From Chthoniobacterales bacterium (GTDB lineage Bacteria; Verrucomicrobiota; Verrucomicrobiia; Chthoniobacterales; UBA10450), in contig DATENU010000016.1 of the NCBI GenBank assembly GCA_035274845.1, forward strand, positions 1 through 64,000: a DNA stretch of 64,000 nt. Direction: 5' to 3'. Below, piece after piece: positions 7,965-16,783 of the stretch. The translations under genes and the position numbers were made by a program. The notes under the pieces are model-generated. The model saw nothing but the letters and a program-made list of their open reading frames with translations. It searched no databases and had not been told where the DNA came from. Each line of letters starts with the position of its first letter. Position 1 is the stretch's first letter.

Positions 7965-10700
7965 ATGCAAGAGGGTTCCCCTAATGATTCGTTTGCAGCT
8001 GTGGCCGAACCCGAAGTTTGCAGCGAATGCCAGTCCGTTTCGCGCCTGACGAATGGCCTTTGCCTGAATTGTCTCCTGCGGGGCGCCCTCGGCGAGCAGA
8101 CAGCTTCTTCGGGCCGCGAAGTTTTCAAGGAAGCGCTCGCCGCGGTGAGGTCGCGAAATGGCGATTGGCAGATTGCCGACCACGAGATTCTCGATGAAAT
8201 CGCCCGGGGCGGAATGGGCGTCGTTTACCAGGCAAGGGAGCCCCATTCCGACCGCATCGTCGCCTTGAAATGCGTTCTGGCTTACCAGGGCGATTCCGAC
8301 CACGCGGTCGCGCGTTTTCGTCGCGAAGCGGAAACGGCCGCGCGCCTGGACCATCCTAACATTGTCCCGATCTATCAGGTCGGGGAGACGGCAGACGGCT
8401 TCCCGTATTACACGATGAAGTACGCGCTTGCGGGTAGCCTGTTGCAGGCTCGCGGTCCCCTGCTTCAGCATCCGCGCCAAAGCGTCCAGCTGCTCTTGAA
8501 GGTGGCGAATGCCGTTCAGTACGCGCACGAAAAGGGCGTTTTGCATCGCGATCTCAAGCCGGGAAATATCCTTCTGGACGAGCGGGGTGAACCGCTGGTC
8601 AGCGATTTTGGCCTGGCCCGGTGCGAGGCAAACTCAAGTTATCTCACGCGGTCGCTCGCCAGCTTCGGAACGCCGGGTTACATCGCTCCGGAACAGGCCG
8701 ATGGTCCCGCCGCGCAACTGACTCCCGCCGCGGATATCTACAGTCTCGGGGCGATCCTGTTTGAGCTCCTCACCGGCCGGCTTCCTTTCGTGGGCGAAAA
8801 TGCGTTCGCGGTCATGAAACAGTCGGCCGACAATCCCGCACCCAAAGTGCGGACGTTCGTGCCGCACGTGGATCGAGACCTGGAAACAATCTGCGCGCGC
8901 TGTCTTGAACGCGAACCGGGCGATCGCTATCAATCCGCCGCCGAGCTGGCCGAAGACTTGGAAAGATGGCTCGACGATCGGCCAATCGCTGCGCGGCGGA
9001 GCAACCTGTGGCGCCATTCGCGGCGCTGGGTTCGCCGCAATCGCTGGATGGCGGCTCTGGTCGCCGCCTTCTGTCTCCTCGGCGTGGCGTCCCTTGTCTG
9101 GCAGATCCGGGCCAGCAGGCTGCAATCCGCCATGCGAGCGACTGCGCTGAGTCAGCGTTCCGTGGTGGTGCTGCCCTTTCTCGATCTCGACAATGTTGCG
9201 CGCGATTCAACCGAGTCACAGGCGTTCGCTGCTTTTTTGCAGGGGCAACTCGAAAAATTCGGCCCGGCGCGGGTGACCCCGGGGTCGCTGCGGACGTGGG
9301 ATGCGCCGGAGGATGTCCGAATTGCTGGCCAGGAGAGCAAGGCTCGGACGGTCCTGACCGGCACGGTTCGAATTGTTGAAGGTAGGAAGCGCTTCTCTGT
9401 TCGGTTGTTAGATGCAGCGAATGGGGATCCGCTCTTTGTAAAAATTTGGGAAGAAGGAGCCGAACCGGAACAGCCGGCCAACGAGACCCGGCAATTGAGC
9501 CAGAACATTTACGCGGTATTAAGCGCCAATGATTGGTCGGAGATTCGGCAATCGAAAGTCGATCCTGGATTGCGCAACGATGTCGCGCGGGAAGCGATGA
9601 TCGCCGGCCGCGAATGGATGACCCACTACACGGTTTCGGACACTGACCGGGCCATAGCCTTGTTCGAGAGAGCCCTCAGCGAGGAACCTAACTCAGCTCT
9701 GGCCCACTCCTATCTTGCCAGTGCGGTCACGACCCGGACCCATTATATTGCGGATCAACGATTCCTGGAACTCGGCAGAGCCGAAGCGAACAAGGCTCTC
9801 CAGCTTTCTCCGGACTTGGCGGATGCACACCGCGCTTTGGCTGGAGTTTATCTTCAAGAGGGGAAGCTTCGCGAAGCCTTGGAAGAACAAATTCGAACTC
9901 TTGAAATTGGCGGAATGGAGGGGATTGCGATGACGTCAATCGGGCTGATTCTGGACTCGCTAGGAAGTCCGCATCAGTCTCTGCGCTGGTATAAACTGGC
10001 CTCCAGGTTGTTCAAAAGTCCCGGAGACATCGAGGGTCCGGCGGGCGATGCGTGGACAAAACTTGCTGACGATGAGCGGGCTCTCCGGGCCTACAATCGA
10101 AAGATAGAACTACGGCCCGGATCTTCCGATGGCGTGGTCGGGAAATGTCATCTGGAGCTTGTTCAGAGTCATTTTGATTCGGCCCGCGAAATCATTCGGA
10201 CTCGTCTCGGAACTCACAATGAACTTGGCGATCTGACGGCGATTGCGGCCCAAATCGAATTCTTCGCCAGAAACTTCCCGGCCGCCGAGGAGCTTTACCG
10301 CAAGCTTGCCCTGGGAGATCCCAATGGAGGCGGATCATTTTACGGAACCGTAACCTACCAATCCGCCCTGGGCCGAATCCAACAAGAGCTTGGAGAAAAT
10401 GAAGCGGCCACGATTCTTCTAAAAGATTGTCTGGCCGCAGAGGCGGCGATGCTGGCGCGCCAGCCGATGAATCCGGACGCCGCGTATCGGGTCGCCGCTG
10501 TCGAAGCTTGCCTAAATCTTTCCGAAAAATCTTACCAACATTTACGCCAGGCGATCGATCTCGGCTGGCTCGACTATCGTTCCCTCCTCCTGGATCCGCG
10601 CTTCGATTCGCTTCGATCGGATCCGGAATTCATTCGAATTACCGGGGAGATATCCGCCAAGGTGGCGGAGATGCGGTTAAGGGCAATTAAGGACAATTAG
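7965..10700 (+). CDS. Membrane Ser/Thr protein kinase with zinc ribbon, FlgO/TolB-like and TPR domains
   Basis: The product is 911 aa. Residues 19-36 hold a CxxC...CxxC zinc ribbon (C19, C22, C33, C36). The kinase domain (about 72-345) has the Gly loop ARGGMGVVYQA, Lys102, catalytic HRDLKPGN (194-201), DFGLAR (214-219) and GYIAPEQ. All key residues are present, so it should be active. One transmembrane helix follows (about 361-379). The part beyond it opens with a SVVVLPFLDLDN segment like those of FlgO/TolB-N domains, then TPR repeats (about 545-880). It lies between the sigma factor (6-bp gap) and the small NHLP-like gene (7-bp gap). A role in controlling the neighbouring peptide genes is inferred from position. 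Confidence 0.9.
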   Translation: MQEGSPNDSFAAVAEPEVCSECQSVSRLTNGLCLNCLLRGALGEQTASSGREVFKEALAAVRSRNGDWQIADHEILDEIARGGMGVVYQAREPHSDRIVALKCVLAYQGDSDHAVARFRREAETAARLDHPNIVPIYQVGETADGFPYYTMKYALAGSLLQARGPLLQHPRQSVQLLLKVANAVQYAHEKGVLHRDLKPGNILLDERGEPLVSDFGLARCEANSSYLTRSLASFGTPGYIAPEQADGPAAQLTPAADIYSLGAILFELLTGRLPFVGENAFAVMKQSADNPAPKVRTFVPHVDRDLETICARCLEREPGDRYQSAAELAEDLERWLDDRPIAARRSNLWRHSRRWVRRNRWMAALVAAFCLLGVASLVWQIRASRLQSAMRATALSQRSVVVLPFLDLDNVARDSTESQAFAAFLQGQLEKFGPARVTPGSLRTWDAPEDVRIAGQESKARTVLTGTVRIVEGRKRFSVRLLDAANGDPLFVKIWEEGAEPEQPANETRQLSQNIYAVLSANDWSEIRQSKVDPGLRNDVAREAMIAGREWMTHYTVSDTDRAIALFERALSEEPNSALAHSYLASAVTTRTHYIADQRFLELGRAEANKALQLSPDLADAHRALAGVYLQEGKLREALEEQIRTLEIGGMEGIAMTSIGLILDSLGSPHQSLRWYKLASRLFKSPGDIEGPAGDAWTKLADDERALRAYNRKIELRPGSSDGVVGKCHLELVQSHFDSAREIIRTRLGTHNELGDLTAIAAQIEFFARNFPAAEELYRKLALGDPNGGGSFYGTVTYQSALGRIQQELGENEAATILLKDCLAAEAAMLARQPMNPDAAYRVAAVEACLNLSEKSYQHLRQAIDLGWLDYRSLLLDPRFDSLRSDPEFIRITGEISAKVAEMRLRAIKDN

Positions 10701-10707
10701 TAGCAAC

Positions 10708-11034
10708 ATGAACGATACAGATACGAAAAAATGGGACGAAATGACCAACGACGAAAAACTCGATCGTCTGACCTCCGTGCTGACTCTCGCAGGGTCGGAT
10801 GTCAAGTTTCGCGATCGGTGTCTGGTCTCGCCAGAGTCCGCCAAAAAAGCGGTGAGCGAAATGGCAGGAATTGAGTTCGCTCCTGACTTCGAGGTTCAGT
10901 TTCTTACGCCCGAGCAGCGGATGAAGAAACTCGTTCTGGCGGTTCCTGATTTCATTCCGCCGCAAAACGGCGAGGCTGAACTGCGGAACGCGGAAGACTA
11001 TCAGACCTGCACTTATTTTCCCTGGAGGAGCTAG
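10708..11034 (+). CDS. Putative RiPP precursor with NHLP-like leader
   Basis: The product is 108 aa. Residues about 33-86 (VKFRDRCLVSPESAKKAVSE, AGIEFAPDFEVQFL, KKLVLAVPDF) follow the pattern of nitrile-hydratase-like leader peptides: an F-R-x-R-x-L helix, 'SP' for the usual 'DP', a G-I-E-F-A-P-D-F-E-V strand pair, and a closing V-L-x-V-P strand. After NGE (87-89) comes a short tail with Thr100, Cys101, Thr102 and Ser108, all possible modification sites. It is 7 bp after the kinase gene, so it is likely in that operon. Its TAG stop is shared with the stop of the convergent DUF4135 gene in a CTAG palindrome (11031-11034); a run of six T follows. A precursor role is inferred from the leader-like fold plus the adjacent dehydratase. 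It could instead be a small NHLP-fold protein that is not processed. Confidence 0.6.
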   Translation: MNDTDTKKWDEMTNDEKLDRLTSVLTLAGSDVKFRDRCLVSPESAKKAVSEMAGIEFAPDFEVQFLTPEQRMKKLVLAVPDFIPPQNGEAELRNAEDYQTCTYFPWRS

Positions 11035-12530
11035 GGTTTTTTCGGGACGCCTGACGCACCCCAACGGAGCGCGTCCCGAATCGCCTGAATCAATTCCGGC
11101 GGAGCGACTTGGGGATCGGCCGGCATTGATTCGTTAGTCGTTCGCACGAAGTAAGGAAGGTCGAGCTGCCGCAAAGCTTCGATTTCCGCCCGCACCACAG
11201 CGTGGTCTGCGCTCTTGCGCCGGCAAGCCTCCGTGATGAGCGCGTTGCGCGCTGCCGCTGACCGCAGCGCCGCTGGTCCGATGGAGGCCTGCCTGATCGC
11301 AGCGTATTTCTCCGTCGCGAGATAAATCCAGCGTCGAGGCTGGCCGCGGAGGCGCCGCACTTTTCTTAAAAACGTCGCCCGGCGCGTCGGGGTTCCGATA
11401 AGCCGATGCCAGCCTCGCTTAAAACCCCGAACTATCTCGCGCTCATAATCAGCCGCGATCACCGGCTTGCCTGCGATCCGTGCCAGATGCGCTCCGTTGG
11501 TCGCCGGGCCCAGGACGCTGCTCCGACTCTGCAAGCTCTTCCGTTTTGGATTGGGAAAGAAACCGGTGCGGTAAAGGACGTCGGCGAAGCTTTGCGTTTC
11601 GGTGTGGGGCGCTACCTGCCAGAGTGCGTCGATGTCCACGAGCACGGGGTGTTCGCCGGCGGCGATGAGGTTTTGTCGATGACAATCGACGCCCTTGAGC
11701 AAATACGCGGCCGCGATAATTCCTCCCAGGCGTTCATAAAACCGCCGGACGGCTGCTTCGCTTTCGCACGAGGCGTTCTCGACATATTCCATCCAGCAGT
11801 AACGCTCGCCCACGAGAACGCGCGCGATCCGGAGCGGGGGCCGAAAGCCCTGGCGGTTCATCGATTCCAACAACGAAAACCAGGCCACTTCACTTGCGCC
11901 GGAGCGCGGCTTATGAATCAGGCGTCCGGCGTCAAATTCGACGAGGGCAACGGACCGCCCACCCTCGTGAGGATCGGATAGTCCGAGCCGCAGGTCTTCG
12001 ATCCGTTTCCAGGGCCGTCCGTCAAAAAAACTGCGCGAGAGTGCCTGGGCGTCGGCCGCAGCACGGCCGAGGATTTCGTCGATCTGGTTTCGCCATTGGG
12101 AAATCGAGAGGGACCAGAGATCCTCGAGGAGAGGAAACTTCTGGAACAATTGGCAGAGACGATAACCAGGCCGGTCTCGCAAGAACATCCGCTCAAGGGT
12201 TGCATGGTCCGACCCGGGCGCGAGGCCGAGCGAATTGACTGCGAGCGCGAAGCTCTCCCATTCCAGTTCCAGGCACGGCCGGGTGATCCATTCCAACTTC
12301 GCGTGGAGGTAACGCCGCAAACTTCGCCGCGCTCTCGCCGACGTCTGGAGAAGATGGTCCCCTGCTGATCGCTCCACCTCGCCCCACCCAAAATCGACTC
12401 CCGCGCCACACAATTTCGCCAGCGGCGAGCCTCCGCCTGATTTATATGCGGCCCGCTCCACTCCAGCCAGCAACCGCCGCCGGTTGGCGGCCGTTACGCG
12501 GGCTCGGGAAGAAATTGGTACCGTCGCCAC
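11031..12530 (-). CDS. Stand-alone LanM-type dehydratase domain (DUF4135), no LanC cyclase
   Basis: The product is 499 aa, about half of a class II lanthipeptide synthetase. Dehydratase signatures are in place: Asp186-x-His188 with GGRSV (186-194), the nucleotide-site Lys207 in HKPRS, the GVDCHRQN loop (Asp282, His284, Asn287), the metal-site Asp in LVDID (299-301), and a late DLPYF segment (457-461). In LanM enzymes this domain phosphorylates Ser/Thr with ATP and eliminates phosphate to give Dha/Dhb. The zinc-binding LanC half is absent: the protein ends about 40 residues after DLPYF with a normal tail, so it looks like a natural domain-sized protein, not a truncation. It overlaps the 3' end of the peroxidase gene by 37 bp (same operon) and is convergent with the NHLP-like gene. 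Confidence 0.8.
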   Translation of the reverse strand: MATVPISSRARVTAANRRRLLAGVERAAYKSGGGSPLAKLCGAGVDFGWGEVERSAGDHLLQTSARARRSLRRYLHAKLEWITRPCLELEWESFALAVNSLGLAPGSDHATLERMFLRDRPGYRLCQLFQKFPLLEDLWSLSISQWRNQIDEILGRAAADAQALSRSFFDGRPWKRIEDLRLGLSDPHEGGRSVALVEFDAGRLIHKPRSGASEVAWFSLLESMNRQGFRPPLRIARVLVGERYCWMEYVENASCESEAAVRRFYERLGGIIAAAYLLKGVDCHRQNLIAAGEHPVLVDIDALWQVAPHTETQSFADVLYRTGFFPNPKRKSLQSRSSVLGPATNGAHLARIAGKPVIAADYEREIVRGFKRGWHRLIGTPTRRATFLRKVRRLRGQPRRWIYLATEKYAAIRQASIGPAALRSAAARNALITEACRRKSADHAVVRAEIEALRQLDLPYFVRTTNESMPADPQVAPPELIQAIRDALRWGASGVPKKP

Positions 12531-14059
12531 TGCGCTTCACATTCTGGGAGAAGTTGGTCGTTGCCGACGAGTTGAACAATTCCGATAAGCGAGTTGAGGG
12601 GTCGTTGTGATCCATTCGGAAACCGCCATCGCGGCATTTCCCATTTCGGGCCTGCGACTGATAGATAACTCTCAGGGTCTGCCTCGAGCGCGCTTTGGAT
12701 CACGTCAAAAGTAATGTGACTCCCCACCGGCCCCAGGGTAACGCCGCGCCCCTTCAGTTCCGCTTCCTTCAGGATGTAATAAAAAAGCGGCGCGTTTTGT
12801 GCCAGCCGATGTTTGCGCAGGACGCTCCCGGTCCGATCGCAGGTGTCTTTGTTCAGTTGGAGCTCGGTCAGCTGATCCTCGGAGTTGATTCTGCCCTGCC
12901 TTACCAATTCCGCCGCTGCTTCCGGTCCCGAGGGCAATTGGGCGCGGGCGCCGCGCAGAAGCGTTCGCACCGGCAAATTCGGCGGGTCCGGCGTCTCCAG
13001 ACGATTGGCAAGGCGAATAGTCCCGGGGGCCAAACCATGCATCGCGGCGCTCAGGGACGTATCGATGTAATTGCTGGACGCTTGCGGGCCGGAGGCGGGT
13101 AAACCGTCCAAAAATGTTCCCCATTCGACGAGATAATCGTCCGGAATCGGGGAGGCTTCTTGGCCGAGCGCCATCAGTTCGCCGATCAGCACGCGCTTCC
13201 TCCGGCAATTGAGCCGGTAGGCATTGCGCACCATGCTATGGCCGAAGCGGAATGCCGCCAGCGAGAACTCAATAGGCACGGAGAAGCCACACTCCGGTTT
13301 GCGAGGCGTGCGTTGCTCCTGAGAATGCCAGACATCATTGTGCAGAATGCGCGGCAGGTAATCATGGCGAATGATCCATTGGTAGTGCCAGCGAACCAGC
13401 CGTTGGGCGCGCTCGAAGAGCGAGCCAGATACAGAGCCGTTAATTGCCGATATCGAAGAAGCGCTGTCGCTTAGCTGTCTGATCGCCTCGTTGTGAAACT
13501 TCAAAAAGAGAACGTGCAGTTGCCTCAGAATAAGATTGTCGAGATTGCGCGTGTCTTCCATGTCGCCGATCAGGATTCTTCCGTGCCTGATCGGCAGATC
13601 GCGCTGGTACCCGGTCGGCGTCGTAGCGCCGATCTTGAATGTTTCCGCGCCTGGTTCCCCTTCGTAAAGGTAGGGCGATCCTTCGGGGCCTTGCCCGTAA
13701 ACATGGTCCAGATCGAACGAGGCGGTTCGAAAATTCGGCGTTTCCTCCGGGTCAAGATAAGGCCCGGCCAACGGGGTTGGATCGTGCGTCAGGTCGTGCC
13801 CGAGAAATTGTCCGAAATAAGTGTAGCCCACCCGCGGGGTCAGTGTGCCTTCCCGCTCTTTTTCATAACGCATCGCGCTGCCCAGCTCGACTAGCTTACC
13901 TTCATCCTCTCGGGTTAGAGGGGTAGCGGGCTTCTCAAACAGGCGCGAATAATGGCCCTTCGCTTCCGCGCGCATGGCCCGGGCATGACTGCACGCCAAC
14001 GCTCCCGTAGCGGCCGATTCCTCAGGAGGAGCTTCCAGGGGTGTATGAATCGCCTTCAT
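12494..14059 (-). CDS. Animal-type heme peroxidase (bacterial peroxidase-cyclooxygenase superfamily)
   Basis: The product is 521 aa with no signal peptide. The distal site YFGQFLGHDLTHD (81-93) supplies distal His88 and a Ca-binding Asp89, and FRFGHSMVR (270-278) contains the proximal heme His274. The fold-typical strings NLILRQLHVLFLKFHNEA and RLVRWHYQWIIRHDYLPRI lie between them. Members oxidise halides, phenols or Tyr/Trp side chains with H2O2. It is the first gene of a two-gene minus-strand operon with the DUF4135 dehydratase (37-bp overlap), so oxidation of the same peptide substrate is a reasonable hypothesis. Tyr99, Tyr103 and Trp106 in the neighbouring precursor's tail would be candidate targets. 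Being cytoplasmic fits a maturation enzyme better than a secreted defence peroxidase. Confidence 0.85.
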   Translation of the reverse strand: MKAIHTPLEAPPEESAATGALACSHARAMRAEAKGHYSRLFEKPATPLTREDEGKLVELGSAMRYEKEREGTLTPRVGYTYFGQFLGHDLTHDPTPLAGPYLDPEETPNFRTASFDLDHVYGQGPEGSPYLYEGEPGAETFKIGATTPTGYQRDLPIRHGRILIGDMEDTRNLDNLILRQLHVLFLKFHNEAIRQLSDSASSISAINGSVSGSLFERAQRLVRWHYQWIIRHDYLPRILHNDVWHSQEQRTPRKPECGFSVPIEFSLAAFRFGHSMVRNAYRLNCRRKRVLIGELMALGQEASPIPDDYLVEWGTFLDGLPASGPQASSNYIDTSLSAAMHGLAPGTIRLANRLETPDPPNLPVRTLLRGARAQLPSGPEAAAELVRQGRINSEDQLTELQLNKDTCDRTGSVLRKHRLAQNAPLFYYILKEAELKGRGVTLGPVGSHITFDVIQSALEADPESYLSVAGPKWEMPRWRFPNGSQRPLNSLIGIVQLVGNDQLLPECEAQWRRYQFLPEPA

Positions 14060-14190
14060 GAGGGATGCGCCTGAGCGATTCTGCCGATCGACCTCGCCGT
14101 TGGAAAGCGCAAAGGGGCGCGGATCTAATTAAGAAAAACTGAGAAAGTTCTTGCCGGAGTAATGAATCCTTCCGGCTGCGGGAAGAGAGC

Positions 14191-14239
14191 ACTCCGCTTT
14201 CTCTCCGGCTGCCTGAAAATGCAAGAAAAAAGGACTGAC
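14191..14239 (+). repeat. RAYT-associated repeat, copy 3 (near full length)
   Basis: It matches the reverse complement of 139-186 with few changes: CTTTCTCTCCGG, then GAAAATGCAAGAAAAAAGGA, then CTGACC. It terminates the RHS scrap that lies on its right. No transposase sequence is adjacent here. The bases between the peroxidase start (14059) and this repeat show nothing else recognisable. Confidence 0.75.
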
Positions 14240-14262
14240 CTCCTATTTCGCCGCTCTTGGGA

Positions 14263-14430
14263 TAAGTAATTCGCGACACTTCCCCGCTGGGATACCGGCA
14301 ATAGCGAACTTCATTCAATCCGCCGCTTCCCGCCACGGTCGTGCTCTCCTCCCGCGTCGTCATACGTGTATTCGATAATGGAGAAGCTGTTTGAGATGTT
14401 TGTCATCCGGCCCGCGTCATCCCAGCCGAT
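14263..14430 (-). pseudogene. Internal RHS fragment (scrap of YD-repeat shell)
   Basis: This is near-identical DNA to 19128-19300 inside the full-length RHS gene. The minus strand encodes AGRMTNIS, IEYTYD, then TTVAGSGG and NEVRYCRYPSGEVSRITYP, as in the full gene. A small deletion removes the codons for the VRTER segment, and the fragment ends at the RAYT repeat. It has no start, no tip and no cleavable core, so it is a recombination remnant of an RHS gene. Between 14430 and 14508 a weak GCACTGACCCCTTTT (about 14473-14487) may be another decayed repeat edge. Confidence 0.8.
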
Positions 14431-14507
14431 TTGACGTGATTCACAGATTTGCGCCAGACGAATTCGCCGTGGTGCACTGACCCCTTTTGTATTTTTCCTG
14501 TGTTTGA

Positions 14508-15206
14508 CTACTTGGCGCGCAATCGCTCAGTTAGATGTCGTATCTTTGGAGGCAATTTCCGTAGAAGGCGCGCCCGGGCAGCTGGCCGCTCGCACAGAGC
14601 GATTAGGTCATCCACGATCTTAATAAACTCTTCATAAGCTGGAGTGTGGTAGGCGCCAAATGCCATGACCCCGATCTCAGGCGAGTCGCCATTTTTCTTC
14701 AAGGCGTAGATTACTCCGGGCATTGTTGAGCCAAACGTTTTTCGCTCTGGTTCCTTGGGCACTCCCGGCACCATCGTTTGCCAGAGCGCCTCGATCTGAT
14801 TTGCAATGTCCGCAGGCAGCTTTGCTTCGCAGGCTACGATGCGGGAAGAATCCAATCGCTTCTTCAAGTCGAATTCCTCGCCAGACCAATAACGATCGAG
14901 TATTGCCTGCGTCAGTGAAGGAGTGGCCCGCCGAAAGCTCAACCATCGCGAGCCATCGCTTCGGACGTAGAATTCAAGCGTCTCGTCGTCGCCAAAGCTG
15001 AAGTTTCTGTAAAATCTTTGACGCCAGGTCGCCTGAGTAAACATACGTGGCTCGAACTCCCGGCGGAATGCTTCCCCTAAATCTCCCTCCATGTGATAAC
15101 TCTTGGAGCCCTCCTCGAAAAGAAGATCGCCTCCCCGGAGTTGTGGCGTCACCAACCAACAGGTCGATGCCAACAAAGCGCAAAAAATGGTTGTAGTTCT
15201 GGTCAT
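14508..15206 (-). CDS. Candidate immunity protein for the orphan RHS tip at 15220-16773
   Basis: The product is 232 aa from ATG 15206 (MTRTTTIFCALLASTCWLV), which gives a good signal peptide ending near LRGG. An in-frame ATG at 15239 would overlap the RHS stop by 20 bp. The mature part is mixed alpha/beta with many charged residues (EEFDLKKRLDSSR, KIRHLTERLRAK) and matches no family I know. It directly follows the toxin tip on the same strand, the standard immunity position. Export would place it in the periplasm, so the cognate toxin may act in the envelope; this is inference. Confidence 0.5.
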   Translation of the reverse strand: MTRTTTIFCALLASTCWLVTPQLRGGDLLFEEGSKSYHMEGDLGEAFRREFEPRMFTQATWRQRFYRNFSFGDDETLEFYVRSDGSRWLSFRRATPSLTQAILDRYWSGEEFDLKKRLDSSRIVACEAKLPADIANQIEALWQTMVPGVPKEPERKTFGSTMPGVIYALKKNGDSPEIGVMAFGAYHTPAYEEFIKIVDDLIALCERPAARARLLRKLPPKIRHLTERLRAK

Positions 15207-15219
15207 ATACGCATGTCGC

Positions 15220-16773
15220 TTAGGGATCGTAAAGGTCATGACGAGTTACGTAACCGGGGACGCCATCTCGATAAATTCGGTAAGCACCTTGTGCTTTCAG
15301 GTTTGGGTTGGAAAAAAGCATGAATCCAGTTTTTGTTAACGCCCTCATGTCGAGAGGCGTCGGTTCAGCGACCGAGACTCCGTGAGAGTTGAACCCAGTT
15401 CGTGAGTGATAATGGGATAAGGCGTCTGGGCGACTGGGCACTGGGGGCTCTTCGTAGTGGTCGACTTTTCTAAGTACCAAAACAGAATTACCAGACGCGG
15501 CGTAAACCGGTTTTCCAAACCTATATGGAACCTGTTTTCCTCTGATCGTGTCACCGGGGACTGGCTTGCCGTCAACAATCGCGCCCGTTGAGTCCTCTCC
15601 CTCCTTTGTTTGTTGAGCGAGAATCCGTCTGCTCTTTTGGATAGTAGCTTCGTCGGCACCGTTGCTCTGTGAGACCTGCGCGAATGAATACCGACGGCCA
15701 CCGTCGCCTCCTCCACCACTGCCGCCGTCGCCGTTGCCCATCGCGGTATGATCATGTCCATTCGGGAAAGCGCTGTACTCACCTTGAAAGCTGTCCCCAC
15801 TATCCATTCGGCATGCGAAATCCCACATACTGTCTCTCATGATTTCCCCGGCTAGTTGTTCTCGCAGCCCCATCGGATCGCTACTGTTCACAGGGTCATT
15901 GTGGCAATACCGATACAGATTGTAATCGCTCGCCGCAAACTCCACCGGATCGGGCTGGAGGAAGCGGCCCAGCTCGGGCTGATACATCCGGGCCCGGAAA
16001 TCGTAAATCCGCATGTCAACAATCCATTCCCGGCCGGTGAACAGAAACCGTGTCTTCGGGCTGCCGGCCTTCCCTCCGCTCCCCGTGTAGAAATACGGGA
16101 ATCCAAACGCGTCGTAGTCGTACTGCTGCTCGATCCCGCCGCTGTCGTTGCTCAGCAGAATGCAACTGCCCTGCGCATCGTAATGATGGTTATACCAAAC
16201 CCCGCTCACCTGGCTCGCCACGATCTCATCGATCCGTCCCCCATGCACATAGACGCGATCCACGAACGCCGCCGCCGGCCCTTCCTGCACCAGGCTTGAG
16301 CCGTCGTAGTAAAAGAACGTGGCGCTGGTCGTGTTCGGATCGCCCGAAGAGCTCTTCCACCGCTTGACCAGTCGCCCCAGCGGATCATACCCAAACCACA
16401 TCCAATCGGCACTGAAGTAAGATTTGCCCCACATCTTTATCGGCTGGTTCAGCGCGTTATAACCCGCCGTGATATAACCATCCTGCATGAGCACTCCATT
16501 GGCCGCTCCCGGCGCACCCCACTCCCCGCCCACGTCGTCGTCGTAATTGGTCGTGGTCCCCCAGTGCTGCGCCGGCCCGTCATAGCCGTTCTCCCAGCTG
16601 AAATATTGGTTGAGCCCGTTGGTCTTGCCTTGAAACAGCATCGGTCCCCGGCTCGCCAACTCGTTCCAGCCCACCCGGTTCCCCAGCGCGTCGTAATAGA
16701 AATGATCGCCCCGAGCCGGAGTCCCCGGATTCTCCGTGTCAGGATTTTCCGCGCGATACCACGCTCTCTCCAA
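15220..16773 (-). CDS. Orphan RHS C-terminal module with JAB/MPN-like toxin tip
   Basis: The product is 517 aa from TTG 16773; no ATG or ribosome site is evident, and the RAYT repeat begins 11 bp upstream, so expression is uncertain. Residues 1-303 are near-identical to the matching part of the 1695-aa RHS gene, from ERAWYRAENP to the core LYQPELGRFLQPDPVEF and DPMGLR. Residues about 304-517 are a different toxin. After a Gly-rich linker it carries SHYHSRTG (453-460), then EPTPLDMRAL, resembling the H-x-H...S/T-x-x-D zinc site of JAB/MPN isopeptidase folds (the DUF4329 kind is found in RHS tips). That assignment is tentative. The first 40 residues of the tip share a pattern (L.GE..R...W...C..D) with the tip of the full-length gene. 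Confidence 0.65.
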   Translation of the reverse strand: MERAWYRAENPDTENPGTPARGDHFYYDALGNRVGWNELASRGPMLFQGKTNGLNQYFSWENGYDGPAQHWGTTTNYDDDVGGEWGAPGAANGVLMQDGYITAGYNALNQPIKMWGKSYFSADWMWFGYDPLGRLVKRWKSSSGDPNTTSATFFYYDGSSLVQEGPAAAFVDRVYVHGGRIDEIVASQVSGVWYNHHYDAQGSCILLSNDSGGIEQQYDYDAFGFPYFYTGSGGKAGSPKTRFLFTGREWIVDMRIYDFRARMYQPELGRFLQPDPVEFAASDYNLYRYCHNDPVNSSDPMGLREQLAGEIMRDSMWDFACRMDSGDSFQGEYSAFPNGHDHTAMGNGDGGSGGGGDGGRRYSFAQVSQSNGADEATIQKSRRILAQQTKEGEDSTGAIVDGKPVPGDTIRGKQVPYRFGKPVYAASGNSVLVLRKVDHYEEPPVPSRPDALSHYHSRTGFNSHGVSVAEPTPLDMRALTKTGFMLFSNPNLKAQGAYRIYRDGVPGYVTRHDLYDP

Positions 16774-16783
16774 TTGCCAAAAA

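Noticed and set aside
11035..11041. Intrinsic terminator at the T run after the precursor gene
   Set aside because: Only a 4-bp stem (CCCT/AGGG) could form before the T run; too weak to call.
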